Of a DNA stretch of 64,000 nucleotides, positions 35,896-46,169 are shown piece by piece. This stretch comes from Symsagittifera roscoffensis (lineage: Eukaryota > Xenacoelomorpha > Acoela > Convolutidae), in the NCBI RefSeq assembly GCF_963678635.1, contig NC_087071.1:32474141-32538140 (forward strand), in the 5' to 3' direction. Position 1 is the stretch's first letter, and every line of letters begins with the position of its first letter. Made by a program: the position numbers and the translations under genes. The notes under the pieces were generated by a model that did not search any database, had not been told where the DNA came from, and worked only from the letters and a program-made list of their open reading frames with translations.

Positions 35896-37019
35896 TCAAG
35901 CAATAATTGTGTAGGTATGTGTAAATGATTTGAGTCCTGTGGTAATTTCGTCACTAACTTGCTACGCGAATTAATTTCTGGTCTAAGTGCTCAGTTGCGT
36001 GGCCTTATCGATTTAATCCTTCCTATTGAGAGCTTATCAAATTAATCCGGTCATTAACTAGTGTGGCAATAGCCTGGACAATTTTGGGATAATTTTGTCT
36101 GGGAACCAAATGTCTTGGACACTTTTTGCATTTCGGACCGTTTTTGCCGGGACATAAATGTCTGGGACACAAATGTTCTGACACGCCCCCCACACGCCAT
36201 TTAAAGTACAATAAGAGAGATTTCGTTCCTTGTAACAAATCAATTATGGCAAATACGCTTCGTTCAACCAATTTAGAACGATTTATAAGACGGAGTAAAT
36301 CTCCGCTTACGCGTTAATAGCGCGAAAAATATCGCGCGTTAATTGTCCCAAATTGGTCAAAATTGCCAAAATGGCAATCTTTAAACCCTCATAACTTTGC
36401 AAAAAATGATCACAGGTGACATATCTTTTCAAATTTAAGCTCAGGACAACAATACCTTTTGAATGATATAAAAAAAATTCCGTCAAAAATGGCTAGTTAA
36501 AAAGTCGAAATTTGTCTGAAGAAAAAAAAACCCACCCCGAGCTCAAATATTCAATTACTTTCGTATCGAAAGTCGGAACAATAAAATGAAACGAAAAATT
36601 TTTTTTTCTAAAATTTGAAACTTTTTATGAAAACCATCCCCCCACACGCCATATAAAGTACTAAATGATAGATTTCGCTCCTTGTAACAAATCAATTATG
36701 ACAAATAAGCTTCTTTCAACCAATTTGGAACGATTTATGAGACGGATTAACTCTCCGCTTTCGCGTTAATAGCGCGAAATATATCGCGCGTTAATTGTCC
36801 CAAATTGGCCAAAATGGCAATTTTTAAACCCCCGCAACTTTACAAAAAAAATGATCACAGGTAAGATATCTTTTCAAATTTGAGCTCAAGACAACAATAC
36901 CTTTCGAATGATATACAAAAAAATCCGTCGAAAATGGCTAGTTAAAAAGTCGAAATTTGTCTGAAGAAAAAAAAACCCACCCCGAGCACAAATCTCAGCG
37001 CGGGCAATCAAAGAGGATA

Positions 37020-37212
37020 CCAATAGTCGCAATCCAGCCAATAAAGTTGTTGGTTTTGCGGCGGTGGTTTCTCTCCAGGATATAAACAGCTGTGTTCCGC
37101 ACAGCTACTTTTAAGTAAATTTGAAAAAATAAGAAATTCTGCAGCACATTGTTGCAGTTCTTCTGGTGAAAACAAGAAGAAAAGAGTCATTATTGTGAGG
37201 TCCGAACGTGAA
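37020..37212 (+). pseudogene. Dispersed zinc-knuckle (Gag NC-like) fragment
   Basis: The plus strand at 37,048-37,101 encodes CWFCGGGFSPGYKQLCSA with the same codons as the array copies, while flanking sequence differs much more. A second segment reads NSAAHCC in another frame, corresponding to the array's KFAAHSC. As in the array, a TAA lies two codons before the first Cys. This is a distant relative of the array's gag-like region in opposite orientation. Confidence 0.6.
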
Positions 37213-37218
37213 GAAGAA

Positions 37219-37295
<77 letters not shown>
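37213..37295. repeat. GAA / TAA trinucleotide microsatellite
   Basis: GAAGAAGAAG is followed by about 15 ATA/TAA units and then about 12 GAA units. It produces artificial homopolymeric ORFs (poly-Ser/Tyr, poly-Phe/Leu) on the minus strand. Confidence 0.97.
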
Positions 37296-37297
<2 letters not shown>

Positions 37298-37442
37298 CGA
37301 CAAACACCTTGCCTGGAAGTCATGGGAGTCTACAACAAGTAGAACCTCCAACAATCAATATTTTATGTATGGTTTGTTTGATACTGGAATTGTTTTTTGG
37401 CAGTGTCATTTGTAAAAAAATATAGTATGTGATATAAAAAGA

Positions 37443-38145
37443 TCATGCAAAATAAAGCAACCAGGACTCACTAGGTGAGCGATTGATTTTTTGTTGAACA
37501 ATTATTTTTTTCTTCATGTTCCAGAAATTCTGTTGGCATTTTTGATTTGATTTTAAGACACCCGATATTTGATTCCCTTCAGTAAAAAAAGAGACGTCAG
37601 GTTTTTTGTCATAAGCTTCATTTAAGGGTTCAATATGGCTTGTGACGTCATTAGCGAGGATAAATTGGATCGAATTGATTAAAGGAAAACAGAGCAGCTT
37701 AGCTTTGAACAAAAAACGAGATGTGCCACCCAAATCGAATTTTGTCAGACAGCCGCTGAAGCTTAAATTTAAAAGTTCTCGCACCCAGAAGAGAAGACGC
37801 ATGGTCAAAGCAAACGTGTATGCAGCTTCAAAAACGTCGAATATATGTTCAATAAAATAAGTTCCAACGCCATTTTTGAATGAAGTCAGAGTTCCGGTAA
37901 AGCCCAGCTTATTAAAATTTAACTTTCTGGCCCAGCCGATCGACGGACTCACTTCTGACCCCAATGAAAGCGGTATCCAAAGCAAACGTCAGAGCAGCAT
38001 TCAGAAAACTGGACTCCTCATTGATAAGTTCTTGGACTTTACATCGCTAATAGATGACTGCATCATAATCCGCTCTACGCTGGCAGTTCCAAAAGCTCTA
38101 GAGTCAGCGGTTGTCACTATGTTGCACAGGACAACTATCGGGTGA
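37443..38145 (-). CDS. Unidentified minus-strand coding frame with hydrophobic segments
   Basis: The ATG-initiated part (37985-37443) has 180 codons. The same frame continues upstream to about 38,145 with only two TGA codons, near 38,000. Several 15-20 residue hydrophobic stretches suggest a membrane protein (TYFIEHIFDVFEAAYTFAL, LLFWVRELLNLSF). A word is repeated 166 bp apart (CAAAGCAAACGT...GCAGC near 37,805 and 37,972), one instance giving EAAYTFAL in this frame. GC content is higher than its surroundings. No family is recognised; it may be an exon, a decayed receptor-like gene or chance. Confidence 0.3.
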
Positions 38146-38149
38146 AGAA

Positions 38150-39837
38150 AAACGCTTAACTTGGTAGAATACTTGGGGTGGTCGCATATGAACAGCTAAA
38201 TTGTGAAAAAGTAACACAATCGCAGAGAGTGTACACTTTGTGGTAAGAACTTGAAAAACTCAAAAAAACCTGAAAAATCCCTTTCTTTTCCTGAGAGATT
38301 GACGAGATACATATAGATTTCGCATGACTGATAGAAGATGAATACGGGAAAAATTGTATATATTAGTTTGCATTTACAGATTATTAAATCATTCATTATC
38401 TTAAAGTTTAAATCCGCCTGCATAGCCTTTCAAAAGTAATTGGAACGGACCAAGTTACATTGTTCCAAAATGAACTAGTATAACAGTTAGACCCGAGCCT
38501 TGGGACACGTAGAAAAGTCGAATGAAGTTTTTCAAGAATAAAGTTAGATGCGACACGGTTAGAGCCAAAGTTCACAAAGCTGAAGCAATAAACTTATGAT
38601 ATAATTGAAAACGTTCATCTTGGGAAGCATAAAACTAATAAAAGCTAGCGGTTTGAATAATAACTCAACCAAAAACCGACCATGAGTTTGAGAAATTCCG
38701 GTCGCAATGTTTCCAATGATGAAAACGAGAATTGAGCAAGGCAGAAAATATAACGAGCACCTGTTATATCAAAGACAGGATCAAAAACATGCCGATAGGC
38801 GGCAACGGCCGAGAAGTCAGCCCAAAATACGTCCAACTGTGTATGATCAAAAAAAAAAGATTTCAAGGCGGTAGAAAAACTCGCAACCGGGCAGAAGAGT
38901 GGCCAAAAGCCCTAGAAATGCATGAAATGCATGTCTCGGACACAGAACAATAGTTGTGCGAAAAATGTACGCGCAAAAACCATTTGTTAATTCCGGCACT
39001 GAAGAATACAGTCTCATAATTAGCACTCAATTATGAGGCCGATGAGAAACCTGAAAATTTCAAGTCGAAAACTAAGCATCTATGATTAAAACACGCCTTT
39101 CATATTTGAAAATTTAAAAAAATTAAACCCAAAGACCAAAAGAAACCAAGGACTACATCGCTGGAAAACTCAGGGAACAGCAAATCGAGAAAAGACGGAC
39201 CACCCATGACAAAAATGCGGCAGTAATCGGAGATGAATCATAATCAGGCATCATCATCCGCTCAGACGGGGACAATGATGGGAGCCTCTCTACGTCCAAA
39301 GCATTAAGATTTTTTTCTCACACCGAAAAACTACATAAACATTAGTAGAAAATTGGTGGTTGATCGCGAGGACAAACGCAAAGAAGTCCAACCCAGTCAG
39401 AAACGGAGGCCCCTCCACAAAAATCATACCGAAGCCAGTTGAAATTCAATCATAATCTGAAACAGAGAAACAGAGACTGCAGACCTCTTACAGAGACATA
39501 GTTTTAAACTCTCCAGAAACGCAAATGACGCCAAAGAAATCTATCGAAATTTCCAATTCTAACGTACCGTTAGGAGAAACCGCTTATAAAGCACTGGGGG
39601 ATTCGAACTGAGCTAGAACCACTTCAAGAGCAAAGAAAGCTCTCGGGAGATCCGCCGAAGTACTCGGTAAAAAAAGTAAGCGCAGAAGAGCTCCACTTTC
39701 CAAAACAGAGTGGACAGGTTTTCACATTTGACTCAACGTTGCCCATCCCGTTACCGACGATGGAAGACTCGATGCCAACGCCAACCAGTGGGTTCATGGG
39801 ACCCCATTAGCTTCGATCACTCCGCCTAAGAAGGGAT
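38150..39837. other. Anonymous region, higher GC, no gene recognised
   Basis: Only short frames occur (for example 38732-38953 plus, 73 codons). GC content is visibly higher than in the array. Several plus-strand stretches are rich in basic residues (TTSRAKKALGRSAEVLGKKS near 39,610-39,670), suggesting decayed coding sequence of unknown origin. Confidence 0.4.
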
Positions 39838-39955
39838 GAAGTCACTGTTTCATGACATGGGTCGACTAAAGCAACTTTATATCTGAAACCAGTTAGCAGT
39901 CTGACACCATGTTAAATTCGGCTGTCGAACGATCTGTGATAAACACAATTTATTA
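39838..39955 (+). repeat. Diverged relative of the macro-repeat leader
   Basis: TGTTTCATGACATGGGTCGACT followed by TTAAATTCGGCTGTCGAACG parallels TGTTTCATGACCTTGAGTCGACT...CTAAATTCAGTTTTCGAAAG of the array leader at matching spacing, roughly 60% identical by eye. It lies outside the array, in plus orientation. Confidence 0.5.
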
Positions 39956-40641
39956 AGTTGCTGCTAATTTTTGATTTCTGCTGTCTTTTTACAACCTAGT
40001 TTTCTTATATTACACTACATAAATTATATATTCGTATTTTACAATCTCATTTGATTTGAAGAGTAAGGTTTGTCTCTTCTAGAATCTGTAAAGCAAGGGT
40101 AACTTTAATGCTTTCTCAACCTAGAGTTCATGGTGTTTAACAGATTCTCAATATTTTTCGTTTTCTGATTCTTAATACTTTTTTCACTTCAGTTTAAAAA
40201 GTTTAAAACATGAAAAATTAAGGCTAGTCTAAATATATATATATTTTTTAAATGTTGAAGTGATTCAGTATTGCGGTGAATTTTTTTTCCTTCCGAATCT
40301 CTCCCTAAGAATATCTAAACATTATCGTCATTTATAGCCTGGCAATAAAAACTCACATAATTTTGTTTTGCAATTTATTCGTGCGTAAGGCCAGCCATCA
40401 AATCAAAGTTGTTTTGTCGAATCTTTAGTTATTGGTCTCGTTTGTACGTGAATATTCCATCAACCATGTCCCTAAGTTCAGTTTCGCTTTGTAGACTACT
40501 TTTGGAGCACGTTTTAAATAACTGAATGGCGTCATTGTCTGATATTTATTCAATGCTAGTCTTATAAATATTTTATAGAACTACTTTTTCTGATCTATAA
40601 AATCACATTTTTCTTGCGTTCATGGTAATATACTTCTAGAC

Positions 40642-41280
40642 ATGGTGTTGTTTTTTATCTACGTACAGGCAGCGCTGTTCGTTTTGGTAAAATCAGAGAA
40701 AATAACGGACCTGGCCGAATCTTGGGTTACAATTTCATCGGTGAAAACTGAAGCCAGTGATGATAAAGAATCAACCGTACTCCATTTGACGACTGACAAT
40801 ACCGAAATCGGAAACATTGATTTAATTTTGACGCAAAAAGGAAACTTGCACGGTTCTCACTTGAAGTCGACGATCACGAAATGTCTTTACCAAGGATACG
40901 TTTTAAAAGACAAAGTTGCGCTAAGCGATAGCCCTGTTCGGATCAAGTTCTGTGAAAAGAAAATTCAAAATATTCGAGAACTTTCTGGATTGATTTCCTT
41001 GAATGGAAAAATTTTCACCCTGTACACAGACACTGAAAACAAAAAATGGACTATGTTTTCGAATGAGCATATTCGTAAGGATCTGAAAAACAACAGAATT
41101 TGCGGTGCTACAAAACCAAACATATCCGATAATGTTGTTTCCAATCTCTCGAAGAGCACAAATGTTTTGGATTTGACAAAGTCAAAAAATCGACGCAGTG
41201 CTCCAGAGAGAAGCTACGTGGAAATTATGATATTTCATTCATACGCTTACTATGAAGCATTCGGACCATCGGAGCAAAAT
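40642..41280 (+). CDS. ADAM-family metalloprotease, first coding exon (signal peptide, prodomain, start of catalytic domain)
   Basis: 213 codons from ATG to a GTAAGT donor at 41,281, ending in phase 0. Residues 1-17 form a hydrophobic signal peptide. Residues about 20-160 match the reprolysin prodomain (CLYQGYV at 81-87, C104, EKKIQNIRELSGLISLNGKI, then the Cys-switch-like ICGATK with C154). A basic proprotein-convertase-like site KNRR lies at 182-185. SYVEIMIFHSYAYYEAFG at 191-208 is the typical first strand of an M12B catalytic domain. The protein would be secreted or membrane-anchored and processed in the secretory pathway. The zinc site HExxHxxGxxH is not in this exon; the sequence runs into a gap 13 bases after the donor. 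The EGF-type exon at 59,249 may be the end of the same gene. The reading frame continuing through the Ns is an artefact. Confidence 0.85.
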
Positions 41281-41293
41281 GTAAGTTTTGTTG

Positions 41294-41493
41294 NNNNNNN
41301 NNNNNNNNNNNNNNNNNNNNNNNNNNNNNNNNNNNNNNNNNNNNNNNNNNNNNNNNNNNNNNNNNNNNNNNNNNNNNNNNNNNNNNNNNNNNNNNNNNNN
41401 NNNNNNNNNNNNNNNNNNNNNNNNNNNNNNNNNNNNNNNNNNNNNNNNNNNNNNNNNNNNNNNNNNNNNNNNNNNNNNNNNNNNNNNNNNNNN
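41294..41493. other. Assembly gap (200 N)
   Basis: Exactly 200 Ns, a round number suggesting a placeholder rather than a measured size. It lies just inside the first intron of the ADAM gene, so downstream exons may be hidden here. Confidence 0.98.
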
Positions 41494-41663
41494 AATTAAA
41501 AAATTAAAAAAAATCTGAAAAAAGAACCTAATTTTTGACTTCAAAGATTTTAAAGTTCCAGACTCATGATACGTTTAATAGACCAAACTTACTGCAAACT
41601 GATCTAAACTCAAGATCATAGAAATGTTTTGGAGATTCAATCATACACATTCTTCTTTCCACG

Positions 41664-41909
41664 TCAGTTTTTTCTTAAAAATTGAAAGATAAAGGAAATT
41701 GACAATTCAAAGAATTCGTAATTTCGTAATGTTTTCGACATAAATCCATAATTTTTTGACACAGATTCTCTTACTGCTTGAAATAGTTTGCTACATTTTT
41801 GCTCTATTAGTAAAAAGATCTCTTCGGTAAGCTCTTCAGAAAAATTATTTGACACGCGAAAGAATCCTTTTTCTAAATAGCCCAAGAATTGAATTTGATC
41901 GAGCTGCAT
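41664..41909 (-). CDS. Unidentified 81-codon minus ORF
   Basis: Starts MQLDQIQFLGYLEKGFFRVS and has an acidic, amphipathic middle (EELTEEIFLLIEQK). No family recognised and no clear splice context. Kept only because its composition is more protein-like than that of neighbouring frames. Confidence 0.2.
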   Translation of the reverse strand: MQLDQIQFLGYLEKGFFRVSNNFSEELTEEIFLLIEQKCSKLFQAVRESVSKNYGFMSKTLRNYEFFELSISFIFQFLRKN

Positions 41910-41949
41910 GCTTCATGGGTGTATAAATCATTGGCTTTGTAAAACTAAA

Positions 41950-44800
41950 AGAAAAGAACACTTAACCTTAAAAGAATATAGAAAAAAGCAAATTGTTTTA
42001 ATAAGTTTAGTAAGAATCTGTCTCTTCTTCTAATAATCCTCCGTCTGCAGTTTTCATTCGTCTTTATGATGCCTTAAAAAACCTTTCTACTGTCTTAGAT
42101 GATTTGACGCTTGAAACTAAGTTGAGTTACAGGCAAATTTTAAATGAGATTCTGATCCGTCAGAAAATCAAACTCAAAACCGCTCTCATCTCGAGAAATT
42201 ACTGAAAAAAAATCTAGAATTTAAAATGAATTCAAAACTTATTTCATCGAAAAAGTATTTTATCAAAAAAACCTTCCTCTGCAATGTTTGAGGAAGTTTT
42301 GTTCCCGCGATGACTGTTCTGGTTTCATTTTATATGAAATTATTTGGTGAGAGCAAATGTTTTTGAAATAGTTTTCTCTGGAAATGGATCTGGTTTTACT
42401 TGTTTTACTCTCTGATTTATTTATTGAACTCCGAACTGATCTTGTTCCAAAATATATTACAAATAATTCAATTTTTGTGCGTGCCCATACACATTTTACA
42501 ATCTCTGCAGTAGCAATCTCAACCAAAACGGATCCTTTCCAGTGTACAGCTGCTCTCATGCATTTCGTTATTGTTCCATTCCCGCGGATGGCACAGCGGA
42601 ACCTTCAATCGCACGAAGAAAACGACAATAAAAGCCTATCTAACTAATTCGAAGTAAAGAAGCTTGGATTATTCTGGAAATCAAAATCTTATGAGAAATA
42701 CTATAAAACGGCCTTTTCTTTGCGACTCGTGTCACACCAAACAACCGAATAACACACAAAAAAAGGTCGTGTCACAGGAAAAAAAAGATTACAGCTATCG
42801 ATTTGAAGCAGCCGGACCCATCACGCAAACGACGCTTAAATGCGAGAGCGAGTGAAACCGAAAGGTTAGTTCGTTCTTTTGGACAGATCCGAACCCTCCC
42901 GAACAGAGGAACATAAGAAAAAACGGAACTAATTCCAGAAGAGAATGGAATAGGTGGCCTAGTGTCTAGTGACTTTTTCATAAACAATTACAACCTTTTA
43001 GCTGCTCTACCGCTCTGAACTGATTCAACATAACTCAATTGCAATCGATTATTTCAAACATGAGTAGTTGAGGAAGTGTAATTAAAACAAAGGTTTTTAG
43101 CACTGTTTTTTGCAATAATTACGCTGTCTGGGAGTCCAAGATCGAAACATGTAAATTTTAAGTTTGTCAACTAAGGCTAAGTATATTTCGTTAGGCTGAT
43201 GGCCTAAAAGCTGTAACGAGATGATAAGCCCTCAAACGAGCCAGAAATCAACTAGCTACTTCGAGACGGTGAAAAACTAACAGGATTAAGTTAAAAATGA
43301 CGTCAACCAGTCATCGAGAGGGTTTTGTTCTATCCTCCGTCACTCTGTACTTTCTGCGCAATTGTTAAAACGACGTTTCTATGGCGCTCATGTTTGGGAC
43401 TGTCTAAGGAAATACACTTATAGAGAATTTAAAAAAAGCAAAATGTTTCAATAGTTCAACTAAAAATCTGACTCATCTTCTAATTTATCCACTGTCTGTA
43501 GTTTTCGTTCTTCCTTATGAAGCCTTGAAAAAACCTTTTTACTTTTTCCGATGATATGACGCTTCAAACCAAGAATGAGAGCAGGCAATTTTCAAATGAG
43601 AGTCTGATCCTCAGAAAGTTGAAATCAAAACCGATCTCACCTAGAAAAATTAAAAATGGCGTTCCTGTTAGATGCTGCTCAAGGCAATACACTATATTTA
43701 TCAGCAAATGTTTTAGTGACGAACCCTCCGCTCAGGGCGTTCGTCCGGGTTAGAGGCCTTATTGTCCTGCAATGAGCTAGGTAGGAGGTTTGGACCCTCC
43801 GACAAGTTCAATTTAGATAAGATTCAGTTCAGACCGAAAAAATCGGGGGTCGGAGTACTAAGTGAGAAGCCGCGAGCCCACTTCACTCAAAACTGGGACC
43901 AAAGTCAACTAAAGAGAAAGCGTAAAACTAAACAAAACTAGTGTACAACTTAAAAAAAGAAAAAACTTTTTCTTCAGACGAAAAAAAAAGTATTAACGCA
44001 CGTTAAGGAGAAATTTATCGGTGACTAATGTAGCTCTAGACACAGCAGTAGTCATCAGAAACAACATCCACAACGACTGTTGGTTATAATTTTAACAATT
44101 TTAATGTCTTTTGGTGACTATTTTGATAAAGTTAAGTTGTTACTTTATCAAAATAGCCACCGAAAGACACTAAAATTGTTAAAGTTATAACCAACAGTCG
44201 TTGTGGATGTTGTTTCTGATGACTCCTGCTGTGTCTAGAGCTACACTAGTCACCGACAATTTTGGACAGGTAAGTTTTTAACCTCCATCGATTGCAAGTT
44301 TCCTATTTAAGGTCTTTTTTAAGCTTTTGTGGTGTGTAAAAGAGTTCATAACTTTTTTTAACTACTAATAGTAGGTTAATCCCCTTTTTATGAATTGTCT
44401 ATCTCCGGTATTAGACCCCAAAAACCCGATTTTCGACCCAACTGTTAACATCGAATTTTTGGAGATCCGAAATTTTTCGAACAGATTTAAGTTAACTCAA
44501 TATCAATCGATTGTTTAAGTGCAACAGAAAATCAGGTCGAGGATCTCTAATGGACCCAATGTGTCACATTCGCTATTATTATCTAAAATTATGATTTTTA
44601 GACGTGTATTTAACAATGATTACGTTGTCTGGGGAGCCGAATCCCAGCAATAGCTGTAACTTATTGGATAACCCTTGAGCAGATTAAAGTTAACTGGCTA
44701 GGCCGAGACGGTGAAAAACGAAAAAAATTAGGATAACTGATGTTGGCCAGTGGTCAAGAGGGATTATTCATATCATGTATCATTGTATAACTAAGGAAAA
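41950..44800. repeat. Diverged tandem duplication, ~1.45 kb unit
   Basis: 41,975-42,205 matches 43,425-43,655 (shared CTTCTAAT...CCTCCGTCTGCAGTTTTC and GATTTGACGCTT...AAACCGATCTCA words). 43,010-43,350 matches 44,475-44,790 (AACTCAATTGCAATCGATTA; ATTACGCTGTCTGGG; GAGACGGTGAAAAAC; GTCAACCAGTCATCGAGAGGG). Order and orientation are kept at a period of about 1,450 bp. Related pieces recur at 53,240-54,560. Non-coding by eye. Confidence 0.75.
44018..44256. repeat. 115-bp-arm hairpin (MITE-like)
   Basis: Arms 44,018-44,132 and 44,142-44,256 are near-perfect reverse complements around the 9-base centre TAAGTTGTT. They contain CTCTAGACACAGCAG and AACAACATCCACAACGACTG. A half-copy (CATCAGGAAGAACATCCACA) without its partner lies at about 53,970-54,050. 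No transposase seen. Confidence 0.85.
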
Positions 44801-44819
44801 GTCAAAAACAAAATGTTAG

Positions 44820-45500
44820 TAGTAGATGTTGAGGCTGATCAGGGGGGAGGTGGTAGACCCCCATGTATTAAGATAGGGAATAGAGCATCCGGTCTACCAG
44901 CTATGTATTAACATTGGATATAGAGTCTACACTGTATTAAGATAGGGAATACTAATGGTACGGTTTCAGTGTGATGGTAAGAGAAAAAAAACGTAATTTT
45001 TTTGGTTTTTGAGTTGAAATGTCTAGTTTTTCGCAAAAAATTTGGCGCGTGTAATCTAATTTATAAATAGCAAAGGTTAATTATGAAGGTAGATGGTGTA
45101 ATGAAGTTTTTCAATTAGTTTTTTGATGCATGGTAAGTCAATGGTAAGCGTTTTTGGGTAAAAACTTAGACGTTTTATCGAAAAGCTGAAAATTTTTCAA
45201 AAAACTTCATAACACGATAAAGTTTGTTATAATTCGACTTATTAACTAACATATTAGATTTTTTTATTTTCTATCTACTTGAAGCAATTCTAAAACCTAC
45301 TGAAGTTTCGAAAAACTCAAGTTTTTGAGAGAAAAAATTTTTTTAAAGAAAGTATATAAATCACTGCATCGTATAGTGAAGTTACTACAATATTTTTTAC
45401 TTACAAATAAAAAACTAACATTTACAAAAAATTACTTATTAAATTCAATACATGCACATCATGAATTTTAATTAAATTTGTCTGGTGGATTTTGAAATCA
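44820..45500. other. AT-rich intergenic sequence with a fold-back-family fragment
   Basis: 44,850-44,960 contains CCCCATGTATTAAGATAGGGAATAG twice over in partial form, related to 55,850-55,870 in the fold-back element. The rest is AT-rich with no frame or repeat that I can support. Confidence 0.5.
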
Positions 45501-45911
45501 AGAAATGCTGAATAAATTGCCTAAAATCCACACAAATTATCAGTTTTTTGTAATTTTCTGGGAACCATTCGCCGATACTTTTTTGTTAGAAAGGAATAAG
45601 CTGTTCTTTTTCGACCCAAAGAATCAGCAAAGAAGTAAGTTTTATCCAATCGAGCTATCACGATCCAGTGCCCCCCTCTATCATTGCTTGGAGCTGAGTT
45701 AACAATTGCAAAAGACTATTTTGTTAGTTGAGGTACTTCATCAGAGGGGTAAGATCCCATGAACTTGATCCTGAGTTCAGGAATTCTTTCAATAAGTTGC
45801 AGAAGTGAAAAATTCTCCATCTTTGCAATTGTTACCTGATTTACATCTAAAACAAAGAAATAGATAGTTTGATATTGTATTTTATGGTGAAAAAAACCTA
45901 AAGTTACTGAC

Positions 45912-46169
45912 TTACGCGCATTTAGGTATTGAATCAACAAACTCCCATACACAAACCTTTTGAACTGGACAAAGGTTATTGAACACTGTTTTACAGTCTA
46001 GGTTGAATATAATTTGTGGGTTTTCAATTAAACAGCATTCATTATCTGCTTTGTCTGGAGATTTAGGTCTGAAGAAAAACAAGATAGATAATACAGAGAC
46101 AATAACAATGAAAAGTCCCACAAAAGTTACAACATTTTTGAAAGAACCCGAAAACTCAAAAAAACCCAA
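45912..46169 (-). CDS. Small Cys-rich single-pass membrane protein of the element
   Basis: 85 codons: a hydrophobic segment (VVTFVGLFIVIVSVLSILFF, about residues 13-32) followed by a tail with six Cys, including ECCLIENP and CPVQKVC. It overlaps the end of the major capsid gene in another frame and is on the same strand. Family not recognised. It may be the last structural gene of the element or a host-derived fragment. Confidence 0.45.
   Translation of the reverse strand: MGFFEFSGSFKNVVTFVGLFIVIVSVLSILFFFRPKSPDKADNECCLIENPQIIFNLDCKTVFNNLCPVQKVCVWEFVDSIPKCA

Larger units (their letters stand above)
34481..36185 (-). mobile_element. MULE (Mutator-like) DNA transposon with FLYWCH-type transposase, deleted
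   Basis: The left terminus (GGTGGATAGACATTTGTGTC) and the reverse complement of the right terminus (CGTGTCAGAACATTTGTGTC) start an imperfect inverted repeat of about 105 bp. The repeat contains GACATTTGTGTCC-like words. The flanks carry the 8-bp direct repeat CCCCCCAC at 34,473-34,480 and 36,186-36,193. A paralogous empty site with a single CCCCCCAC lies near 36,640. Both internal frames are on the minus strand. At 1.7 kb it is too short for a whole MULE transposase, so it is an internally deleted, non-autonomous copy. Confidence 0.8.
34400..36985. repeat. Tandemly duplicated ~400-bp repeat, first copy split by a MULE
   Basis: Copy 1 is 34,400-34,480 plus 36,186-36,575; copy 2 is about 36,580-36,985. 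They share CATCCCCCCACACGCCAT, a palindromic GCGTTAATAGCGCGAA...TCGCGCGTTAATT segment and AAAAAACCCACCCCGAGC at the end. A more decayed relative of the GAAAGTCGGAACAATAAAA part is at about 59,870-59,960. No coding potential is seen. Confidence 0.8.

Noticed and set aside
37008-37323. Poly-Ser/Tyr and poly-Phe/Leu minus ORFs
   Set aside because: Produced by translating the GAA/TAA microsatellite.
40642-41499. 285-codon plus ORF continuing through the N gap
   Set aside because: The part after 41,280 is Ns and intron. The exon ends at the GTAAGT donor.
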